DNA of 64,000 nt from Massospora cicadina. Taxonomy: Eukaryota; Entomophthoromycota; Entomophthoromycetes; Entomophthorales; Entomophthoraceae. Positions 56,109 to 64,000 of this stretch are shown in pieces. Location: the NCBI GenBank assembly GCA_022478985.1, contig JAKSZP010005622.1, forward strand, positions 28,943-92,942. Reading direction: 5' to 3'. Position numbers and translations under genes: made by a program. Positions within the stretch are counted from its first letter, which is position 1. The number at the start of each line of letters is the position of its first letter. The notes under the pieces were generated by a model that was not told the origin of the DNA, searched no databases, and worked only from the letters and a program-made list of their open reading frames with translations.

Positions 56109-57003
56109 TGTCATGACCTGATGACAATTGAAGGTACCAACTGCAAAGACAAAGCTAGTCATCAGGAGGCCGAAATGTGAAGTTGGAAGGCCTTCCTGAC
56201 CTCAAACATACCCTAGACCAGCGCTGGGTTTCAGGCCAGATATGCCCAGGACAGTCTAGGGGATGTGTGCGATGCCTAGCCCTGGGTTATATCAAGAACG
56301 TTAAAATGAACTAGCTATAGTATTAATGGCGACAGTTTGGTTCAGTTGCTAGGCAAACATGGTTTTGAAGCCCATTTGATTTTTTAATCTCCAAATTGGG
56401 TCGGCCATGTCTACAATCAATATCTTAAGTTCAGTTAATCTCATATTATAGTACTATGACCAATGGAAGCGTGCAATTATTGGTGCACCTGGGCTTAGCA
56501 ACACTTCCACCAATTGATGATTACCCCCAGATTGTTTAATATGTTTCCTCAAGATCAACCTTACTTTTTGGTCAACTCTTTCCTAATAAAAATCCCCTGT
56601 TATCTTTAGATTTTTTTAAAAAAATGGTGCCTTGGGCGAACCTTGCGCAGACCTCCTGGAGGAGGGCTTCAGCAACGTTTATCTTTTGTTTTTACCCAAA
56701 TATCTACCAAATCTGGTGCACCGCTGGGCATCCTTGGTCCCCTCCAGACCGAGGTACCTAAGCCCTCCTGAACAGATCCCACTTGGCTATGGACTTTCCT
56801 TTGGGGTCAAACCAAGTTTTGTGGTTCATTAGTTGGCTACTACTATATCCATCGTTGTACTACCTTATCATGGGTCCCTCTATTCTGGCATCCTTAGAGG
56901 TGCCTTGTTTACCATTTTGATAATAACTAGTTCCCTGATGGTATGGCTATGCGCCACAGACCACCTCTCTAGGAATGGGAGAGTTACAGACACTCTTCAT
57001 ACA
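56109..57003 (+). repeat. E7 5' LTR
   Basis: 895 bp, from TGTCATGACCTGATGAC to CACTCTTCATACA. U3 shows the Pol-tail track DLKHTLDQRWV. TTTAATATG at 56534-56542 lies about 26 nt upstream of the R-start motif at 56568. U5 carries a frame from 56632 to the LTR end with one TAG (56830-56832), encoding CADLLEEGFSNVY and ILIITSSLMVWLCATDH. Confidence 0.85.
56568..56577 (+). promoter_or_regulatory. Candidate RNA 5' end of E7
   Basis: TTGGTCAACT lies 459 nt from the LTR start and is complementary at nine of ten bases to AATTGACCAA of the primer site (57006-57015). A TATA-like TTTAATATG precedes it. Confidence 0.55.
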
Positions 57004-57018
57004 TTAATTGACCAACCA
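57004..57018 (+). promoter_or_regulatory. E7 primer-binding site, self-priming type
   Basis: TTAATTGACCAACCA follows the LTR. It encodes Leu-Ile-Asp-Gln-Pro in the frame crossing from U5 and shares GACCAACC with E1 and E3. Confidence 0.55.
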
Positions 57019-57780
57019 CTTTTATTTGTGTGCACTAAAATTATCAATGTAGGGCTTTTACCAAGTGTAAATTGGGTTTGCCTGCCATTTGTCACAGCCT
57101 TGATGGGGCTCACCACTGTTATCTCATTTGGCCAATGATTGGGGAGTCTCAGATTTATTCTTGCTGTCTCCAACTGTGAAGATACCACCCTTCTTGCTCG
57201 TACATGGTAAATACAGATACTTTACAATCTAGGAGTTATGATTCCTGACTTTCCACCAAATTTTCACACAAAAACAATATAATTAAAATGATTTTTCTTG
57301 GCACTGCATTTAGATGGTGCAGGTGGGATCATTGAAAAAGGGCTTGGTGGTGATGGCCTTGGATAACGATGCACAACCTGTCACCAAAATGGGTATGGGT
57401 CGTTCTTGACCTAAAACGCGTTTTATAATGCTGATTTCTTTTATAAAAACGAGCCAAATATCTTTTATAGCTCTAATATAAAACCCATTTCAGTATACCA
57501 AATTACCCCAGAGAACCCATGCTTGACCCCTACCATAATCCGCAGAACACAGGAGGTGGAGAAGGAGTAACTTTTACAATATAAAAACGTATATGCAACT
57601 GCTGAAGATATGGTGGAATATGTGACCTCAATAGTAAGAGTGTCCAACTATCCCCCTATATTTTCTGATGTACCCTGGGGTATACTTAAAGAAGATTTTA
57701 AAAGTGAAGTGTTGGCTTGTCTGCTATAAATAAAGACCATTCTGGATATTTTTTGTTAAATGCTATCATTTCATCCCCTT
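57004..57780 (+). pseudogene. E7 Gag region
   Basis: The frame that starts in U5 runs to a stop at 57138 with LIDQPLLFVCTKIINVGLLP and VTALMGLTTVISFGQ, a hydrophobic track like that of E1. Further fragments (LQYKNVYATAEDMVEYVTS near 57570-57630) match E3. There is no zinc knuckle. Function is inferred from position. Confidence 0.5.
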
Positions 57781-57931
57781 TTGGAAAAATCAGCAAAATA
57801 TTTTGGTGGATACAGGAGCCTCTGAGAATTTATTGACCAAGACCTAGCTGACTACCTTGAGCTTTGTTACTTGCCAGGTGGTATGGTTAGGGGAGGGGCT
57901 TCTCAAGGAATTCCTTAATGAAGGTTCCAGG
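57781..57931 (+). pseudogene. E7 protease, first half
   Basis: ILVDTGASENLLTKT has an intact DTGA at 57809-57820. A TAG follows after LTKT. F interrupts at 57931. Confidence 0.75.
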
Positions 57932-58473
57932 TGTTATAAAATTGGCAGCACTTGAGAGATACGCCAATGGAATTTACTTTGAGGTTTGACTCATTGACTT
58001 GAGATACGCCAATGGAATTTGCACAGGGTTTGACTCACTGAGCAATTAGGACCAATGATATGATGATCGTTGTCCTCAACAAAACAGAATAAACATATTA
58101 ATATAAATAAATATGGAGCACTCGCTCCTTCCATTCTCTTTTATTTTATATATTTAATACAGCGGATTCTCGCTGTTCTACTTACTCTTCAAAAACTAGT
58201 AATGACCTAAACTCCTGATCATCTCATCCTACTTGTATTGTAGCAACTTCAGATGGTACCACTTTCCTGGCTTAGTAATTCACTTCGCCATATCTCATTG
58301 GTTCCTTCAATTCTTCATTCATTAATTCATGACTGCCCAATTTGGCCGATTCCCAGTAACCCAATATCGCCTCATTTTGAAGCGCTTAAATTACCAGTTC
58401 AATTCCAACAGATTCCATTCATTTCGCCATGTTGACTTAGTGCTTATTGTCCAGTCATATCAGAATTGTGATA
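57932..58473 (-). repeat. Element F 3' LTR
   Basis: It aligns with 63260-63762. A partial tandem duplication near 57957-58020 (GAGATACGCCAATGGAATTT occurs twice) explains its extra length. The purine tract on the minus strand is AAGGAGGGGGTAA. Confidence 0.85.
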
Positions 58474-59700
58474 TTACCCCCTCCTTGACTGGACGATAAG
58501 GCTCCTATTGCTTATATGCCCAGAGGAACTTCACATGCACTTGGTTGATGATTCAACCGCTAATGGGGTCCTTAATAGTATATGTGTTGACCCCCAGTTT
58601 TCTCTATGACCTCAAATGGACCAATCAATATACTGGCCAGCTTATGTTTCCACCTGAACCCATGCTGATCGTAGAAGAGAACTATGTCGCCTTCCTTGAA
58701 CTGTGCTAACCCAATCTGATGTACCTAATCCTCGGCCTGATTCCTGATCTTTTTGGCTAAGCTGAAGGAATAGGCTTCAGTCTGCAATTTGATCAGAATG
58801 TCTGCATGGTTAGTCAAATAACGGTGTGGTTCCATTCCACCAGTGTCTTCTACACAAGAATAAAGTAACACTAGAAGAGCTGGGTGTCAGATGTAAAGCA
58901 GTTGGAAGGGGCTTTTCCCCATGGCGGAATGTTAACTGATGTTATAGGCGAACACAGCAGTGGAAAGAAGGGAGGTTCAATCAGATGGTTGATCCATTAC
59001 TAATTTGCGTAGGATATTCACCAAAGTCCCATTCACTCGTTTGACCATTGATTAGATTCAGGGTGGTATGGGGTCATTAGAACCCCACAGATTCCAATGA
59101 GCTCATTCAGTTTAGAATGATGTGTGAGGTGAAGTTAGTTCTGTTGTCAGTGAGAATAAACTGAGGGCATCCATGTCACTGAATAATGCACTCCATCACA
59201 AACTTGGCCACTGTAACTGCCCCAAACCTTGGATTGCCCTTGCTTTGACCCACCGGGTCAGATGGTTGATAGCCACCAGATTTACTTACACCGGTTAGCT
59301 CCTGTTGGCAAGGGACCAACAACATCCAGGGAAACAGTATGCCAAGCAAAGTGAGGTTTCACTACCTGATAAGAAGTTTTACGGCGGAGTGGCTTCTCCA
59401 CTTGGCACTGATGGCAACAAGAAATAGTTTTGAGCACACTGAAGTTCATACTTTACCAATAGTACTGAGGGCGCAGAAACTCCATTGTCTTGCACACTCT
59501 GCCATGTCTGACTGCCCTTTGGGCGCTCATAATAATTCCCATCTGGATTGAAGGCCATGGAAAATTCACCGTAGAATTACCTATCCACTTGTGTAGTTCC
59601 CCATTTCGCTGAAAAGTATTTGTTTGCATCTCGTATAATGCTTTGATCACTTGGGGTGGTTTGTCATCATACTTTTAGCTAAGCATCTTGTCATACATCA
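58474..59700 (-). pseudogene. Element F integrase
   Basis: MSAQRAVRHGRVCKTMEFL and CCHQCQVEKPLRRKTSYQVV form the zinc module. FAWHTVSLDVVGPLP gives the first Asp near 59335. YHPESN near 59040 marks the later core. The C-terminal part near 58620-58700 has the FKWKHKLASILIGPFE-type end. No chromodomain. Many stops. Confidence 0.78.
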
Positions 59701-60060
59701 CATCGCTGAGGTCCGCCATCACCACAACAGTCAGCAATTAAGATAAACAGTTGGCGTTCTGATGCTTTGCTCCTGGTCAATGAAGGATCTCGAAATCATA
59801 AGCCTGTAGCTTAAGAGCCCATCGAGCCAAAAAGCCTTCAGGTTCTTTGAGTTCTGCAACCAGCGTAATGATGCGTGGTCTGTTACAACTTTGAACTTCA
59901 CCCCATGCAAGTATACTCTAAATTGCTTATATGCGTAGATCACTGCTAAGCATTCTCTATTGGTCACAGTATAATTACATTCATGGCTATTCAGACTTCA
60001 GCTGCAGTACGCCATGGGATGCTCCTCCCCTTCGTCATCTTTTTGGGACAAAAATGCCCC
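59701..60060 (-). pseudogene. Element F RNase H
   Basis: NRECLAVIYAYKQFRVYLHG and VVTDHASLRWLQNSKN are RNase H landmarks of this lineage. The N-terminal Asp region near 60080 is degraded. Confidence 0.78.
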
Positions 60061-61245
60061 ACAGCAGAAAGAGATGCATCCAGTTGTACAATCTTTCCTT
60101 TTTGAAATTTGGGTAATGTAACATGGGCGCACTAATTAGTGCCATTTGAAGTGTATCAAAGGCGCATTGGCGCCATTTCATCCATTTGAACATGGCATCC
60201 TTTTTCAGCAGCTCAAACAGCAGCCCTCTGATGCAACTGAAATTGGGTATGAAGCGTCGGTAATAACCCACCATCCCCCAAAACACCTGAATGTCCCATT
60301 TACTAGCTGGCTTTGTCATCTGCCAAATAGCCTCCACCTTGGCTGGTTGAGGTCTCAGCCCAGTCGCATGCACCATAAAACCAAGGTATTCCAACTGATC
60401 CTTGAAGAAGTGACATTTCCTGGGCTCAATCTTGATATTGGCCTCAGCCAATCGGCGAAATACTTCTTCTAAATGGGTAAGGTGCTCAGTGAATGTGCGT
60501 GAGGAGATGTTAATATCATAAAGGTACACCAAAACACATTAAAGCTTCAGATCCCCCAGAATGGTGTCCATTGCTCGTTGGAATGTAGCTGGGCATTACA
60601 TAGCCCTTGTGGCATATGAGTTGATTGCAAAAACCCTTTAGATGTAATTACGGCGCATTTTTCTTGTTCCGCTGAGGACAACTCAATTTGCCAGTAACCA
60701 GATATCAAATCCATTGCTGAGAAATAGCGAGCTTCACCTAACTGATCCAGCGCATCATAAATCTACGGAAGAGGGTAGGAATCCTTCTTGGTGATACTAT
60801 TAAGCTTCCAGTAGTCAATCACTACATGGTTAGTACCATCCTTCTTCTTAACAATTAAGACAGGTGAAGCCCATGGACTCTTAGATGGTTTGAGCATTCC
60901 CTGCACTAACAGCTGATCAATCTCCTCATTGACAACTTCTTCCGCTGCCCTTGATTGGTGGTATGGCCAAGACCTAATGGGGGGATGATTCCCAGTGTCC
61001 AGCTGATGAACAACCCCCATGGTGCACCTTAAATCGTGATTGTCAACAGCAAAGATCTCTTCATATTTTTGGAATAAGGATTCTATTTGATCTTTTTGGT
61101 CTTCCGTTACCCCCCTTAAATTTTCACGTGGTACAACTGCCATTACGCCAGAATGTGTTTCATTGGGAAGGTTAAATTCATCCAACAAGCCAAACTCATA
61201 AACCTGGAGGACTTCTTCAACTGGAATAAAATGTAAGTACACCAC
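60061..61245 (-). pseudogene. Element F reverse transcriptase
   Basis: The 160-codon frame 61245-60763 has [39 protein letters not shown] (Trp in place of Arg) and KKDSYPLP. The second frame 60532-60035 has YLYD at 60526-60515 for YLDD, then FKDQLEYLGFMVHATGLRPQ and MVGYYRRFIPNFSCIRGL. One catalytic Asp is lost. Confidence 0.87.
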
Positions 61246-62040
61246 TATTTGGTGTCAGCGGATCTGCATTGGTTTATTCTGAAGATTTTCTATCAAAATT
61301 TGATCTCCCCATAAATTGGAAGTATAATTCCTGGGGCCACATGGGGCTCAAGCCATGATTGCTGATAGGGCCCAATGATCTCCCCATACAGCCCAGCAGG
61401 CACTTCCACCTCTAACTCAGTGTTTATGATTACTTGGTGTCCAGAGGGAATAGATATAGGGCCCGCAGCTCTAAGTGGTAGCCCTTGATATTCATAAATT
61501 TGATTGGGAAGGGCCCATGTCTTACGCTTAAGTCAATGATAGCAAACCGAAACCACCCCATCACCATATGCAAGGTTAATATGACTCATGTGTACTGGAT
61601 CTTTTGGCATTCCGCTGGAGGTAAAGTAGATTGGGATTCGCTGCCCCAGAATTTCAAATGTCTTTGCGGTCATATCAACAACAGCTCTATAGTGGCGCAT
61701 AAAAGCAGTTCTGATAAAAAGGTCATAGTTATTATTTTAAGCACTATGGCTGGGGCTACAATGACAATTTACTCAAATTGCAAAGGTAGTGCACTGTATG
61801 CTCCTTCAGAGACCGTGTTTTATGTGCTTGCAGTCCCATACACCATACGATGTTCTACGTCAGGCTTTAACGCCATACTTTGCCACCAACTTTGTGGATA
61901 CTATGTTGATTGGGGCACCCATATTGATTATTGCATAAACTCAGGTTTTTGCTACAACAGTGTAACAGTAAGTACATTCAGCATAAGAGGAATTCTGATT
62001 ATTTAGAACATATACATTTAACTGATCTCTTTTTAAAAGG
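61246..62040 (-). pseudogene. Element F protease and linker
   Basis: IINMGAPINIVSTKLVAKYG near 61920-61870 is the protease active site, with NMGA for D(S/T)GA, so it is inactive. The linker before RT matches that of D (NTELEVEVPAGLYGE and GPYQQ near 61440-61355). Confidence 0.7.
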
Positions 62041-63240
62041 AAGCTCATAATACCCTTCCCCACTTTAGAGTATTTTTAACAATAGCGTCCATGGGGAAAG
62101 CCACGCTTACTTCTTCCAAAAGAAGCGCATCAGCTAATGGATCTGGTTCATCAGTAGAAAGGTGATCGAACACTTGACAAGCATAAGGCTTTGGATGTTC
62201 CTGAGAGCTTGTTTCCGCCATGTTCATGAATTGCATTTGTGTCAGCACATTCACCCCTCCAACAGGTTGCTTATATAAGAAGGAGTCTTCATTCTGAGGA
62301 ACTTCCACTGAAGATACAGGAATAGGTTCCAGTGGGACGTTTTGGGTCAGAATAGCGGAGGTAGAGAGTCCCATCTCTACTCCACTGACTTTTCCCTGGT
62401 GTTACTGCGCCTGCGGTAAGTACTGAGCCTGATATTTGCGACAGCTTCTAGCCAGGTTCCCAGAGCGACCACATGAAAATCAATTAATCCCAAAAGACCT
62501 GCAACCTTGATTATTGTAAAAGGAGTCACCCTCAAGGTTGGGCTGAAATTGAATAGTGTAACCCAGATCCTCCCAATAGGTGAGCTGCTGTTGGCAATTG
62601 TATTGGAAGTGAGGCGTGTATTGATGATAAGGCCAGGGGATGCCGGATGGACACTGAACATGGATGGAAAATTCCTTTGGATAAGAAAATCCAACAGCAA
62701 AGGTGCTAGGGTTCCGCTCTATATTGAGTGGAGGGAAGGTAGCAGATATACGGCGTAGAATTTGGACAAATTTAAGCAAGGGTATGTCAACCTCTAACTA
62801 TGGAGCCAAGGCATTAAAAAGCTCACGATATGGTTTCACAGCAGAGGTCAACGCTATGCATATGTCACATACAGTTAAATATCCTGCCCCAATTAACACA
62901 TGGGCTTTGGCTGAGAATCAATCAGCAAACGCAGTGAGGGTCTTGTTAAGTTGAAACCCAATGGTTAAAAACTCAATCTTTTGCTGTAACATTTTCTCAG
63001 TTCCGCTGAACAACCACAGCACTGTCTCCTTAACTTCATGGTATGAAACAGAACTAGCTGAGAGGTAACAAACGACTTGATCAGCACTCCAACATCCAAG
63101 GAGGAGAGCAATAGTTTTGCCCTCCATCGATCCAAAGTACCTTCAGTTGCAAACTCAAATTGGCTAAAATACTAATGAATATTTTTTGCAATCAAATGGA
63201 GAGAACTGATTTTTCATTGTATTATTATTGGTCAATGGGC
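62041..63240 (-). pseudogene. Element F Gag
   Basis: The C-terminal linker EVPQNEDSFLYKQPVGGVNV and the knuckle remnant CGRSGNLARSC (near 62475-62440, first Cys lost) match D. Upstream, FQYNCQQQLTYWEDLGYTIQ and VSYHEVKETVLWLFSGTEKM are Gag-like helical parts. The N-terminus near 63150-63240 is decayed. Confidence 0.72.
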
Positions 63241-63258
63241 CCCCTGTAGTGAGCACCA
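63241..63258 (-). promoter_or_regulatory. Element F primer-binding site, tRNA type
   Basis: On the minus strand, TGGTGCTCACTACAGGGG lies one base inside the 5' LTR and is identical in its core to that of D, E4 and E5. Confidence 0.7.
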
Positions 63259-63259
63259 C

Positions 63260-63762
63260 TGTTATAAAATTGGTAGTACTTGAGAGATACGCCAATGGAA
63301 TTTGCATAGGGTTTGACCCACTAAGCAATTAGGACCAACAATATGATAATTGTTGTCCTCGACATGACAGAATAAACATATAAATATAAATAAATATGGA
63401 GCACTCGCTCCTTCCATTCTCTTTTATTTTATATATTTAATACAGCGGACTCTCGCTGTTCTAGTTACTCTTCAAAAACTAATTATGACCTAACCTCCTG
63501 ATCATCTCATCCTACTTGTATTGTAGCAACTTTGGATGGTACCACTTTCATGGCTTAGTAATTCACTTCGCCATATCCCATTGGTTCCTTCAATTCTTCA
63601 TTCATTAATTCATGACCGCCCAATTTGGCCGATTCCCAGTAACCCAATATCGCCTCATTTTGAAGCGCTTAAATTACCATTACCAGTTCATTTCCTACGG
63701 ATTCCATTCATATCGCCATATCAACTTAGTGCTTATTGTCCAGTCATATTGAAACCGTGACA
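63260..63762 (-). repeat. Element F 5' LTR
   Basis: The minus-strand ends are TGTCACGGTTTCAATATG and AATTTTATAACA. A TATA-like TATATAAAAT lies near 63434-63424. It matches 57932-58473. Confidence 0.87.
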
Positions 63763-63767
63763 CTAGG

Positions 63768-64000
63768 GTTAGTTAATTATCAATTGGGCAAGTATAATTT
63801 GTTGGACCACTTTCAGGCAACCAAAAACCTTCTGTACCCCATTATTTTGGGAGTATAGTGGTGGCGAAAGTTTGAAGTCAGAACCAACTTGAAATACAAT
63901 AACTTGTCCTTAACATTAATAAGAATGGTCATATATTAGTTGTCCCTTTGTCTGAGGCTGATTCTCAGGGCAATCTGCCTCACTGGCCCAATATTTACAC
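63768..64000 (+). pseudogene. E7 protease, second half
   Basis: LINYQLGKYNLLDHFQATKN, LYPIILGV and WWRKFEVRTNLKYN continue the protease after F and match the E3 protease (LVDYQVGKYHLTDHFQAIKN). It runs to the window edge. Confidence 0.72.

Larger units (their letters stand above)
57932..63762 (-). mobile_element. Element F: minus-strand Ty3/Gypsy element in the E7 protease
   Basis: LTRs of 503 bp (5', 63260-63762) and 542 bp (3', 57932-58473) enclose gag, protease, RT, RNase H and integrase. The duplication CCAGG/CTAGG matches at four of five bases. Closest in this window to element D in LTR ends, Gag tail, linker and RT. The RT box reads YLYD. Confidence 0.85.
3259..64000 (+). mobile_element. 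E2: outermost Ty3/Gypsy element, multiply interrupted, right end outside window
   Basis: E2 is the host for nearly every other insertion here. Its pieces are 3259-3584, 10795-14998, 15893-16532 and 55652-56108; the 3' end and 3' LTR lie beyond the window. The LTR starts TGTAAGTC like that of E1. Protease, reverse transcriptase, RNase H, integrase and the start of a chromodomain can be followed in order. Removing E4 with one copy of its target duplication rejoins the integrase frame across 16532/55652, which shows the pieces are one element. It is heavily mutated and inactive. Confidence 0.75.
56109..64000 (+). mobile_element. E7: Ty3/Gypsy element of the E3 family, cut by the window edge
   Basis: A 5' LTR (56109-57003), primer site, Gag region and protease are seen, interrupted by element F (57932-63762) and resuming at 63768. 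It lies inside the chromodomain of E2. The 3' part is outside the window, so its target duplication (left side CTTCT) cannot be tested. Confidence 0.75.

Noticed and set aside
56109..57003. Reading this LTR as the 3' LTR of E2
   Set aside because: It belongs to the E3 family (TGTCATG start), not the E1/E2 type (TGTAAGTC), and is followed by a primer site and Gag/protease region, so it is the 5' LTR of a separate element inserted in the E2 chromodomain.
1..64000. tRNA, rRNA or other structured host RNA genes
   Set aside because: No A/B-box pairs with cloverleaf potential or conserved rRNA segments were noticed; this was by eye only, and a tRNA scan would be needed to exclude them.

Overview
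This window is a eukaryotic, almost certainly fungal, heterochromatin-like block built almost entirely of nested Ty3/Gypsy-type LTR retrotransposons. I see no ordinary host gene, tRNA, rRNA or bacterial signal. The fungal call is an inference. It rests on chromodomain-bearing integrases (9001-9400, 31467-31700, 46737-47213), on Tf1/sushi-like RNA-5'-end self-priming signals, and on the complete lack of host genes. I cannot name the species; a TE-rich basidiomycete is my guess.

Layout. Positions 1-3258 are flank: an AT-rich stretch with a 36-bp repeat, then a decayed minus-strand zinc-knuckle protein gene (1380-3022). The outermost element, E2, starts at 3259 and runs off the right edge. Into it went four insertions: E1 (3585-10789, TSD ATATG) in its 5' LTR; a solo LTR (14999-15892) in its integrase; E4 (16533-55646, near-TSD TCTCA/TATCA) in its integrase; and E7 (from 56109, running off the edge) in its chromodomain. 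E4 itself was hit by element D (16768-24519) in its 5' LTR, a solo LTR (28624-30036, TSD ATATC) in its reverse transcriptase, E3 (30507-36610, minus strand, TSD ATTTT) in its RNase H, and E5 (39974-55503, TSD GTAAT) in its 3' LTR. D holds a solo LTR (18717-19791). E5 holds the youngest element, E6 (42069-48035, TSD CTTCA, LTRs about 97% identical by eye). E7 holds element F (57932-63762, minus strand, TSD CYAGG). Taking out an insert plus one TSD copy rejoins the broken reading frame in several places.

Two lineages are present. Lineage I (E1, E2, E3, E7, E6) has chromodomain integrases and no tRNA-type primer site. In E1, E3, E7 and E6 the bases just inside the 5' LTR are complementary to LTR bases 451-461 nt from the LTR start, which is where the RNA should begin, as in Tf1 self-priming. 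In E1/E3/E7 the LTRs also look coding: the Pol frame runs through U3 and the Gag frame begins in U5 and reads across the primer site. Lineage II (D, F, E4, E5) has no chromodomain and shares a tRNA-type primer site, TGGTGCTCACTAYARGGG.

Most coding regions are wrecked by stops, frameshifts and lost catalytic residues (YLDD to YLNN, YLND or YLYD; YIDD to YIDN; DTGA to DTRA or NSGA). Many changes look like C-to-T or G-to-A. The striking exception is an uninterrupted 288-codon antisense frame (52784-53650) behind the integrase of E5. I do not recognise it, and it is my best candidate for something undescribed.
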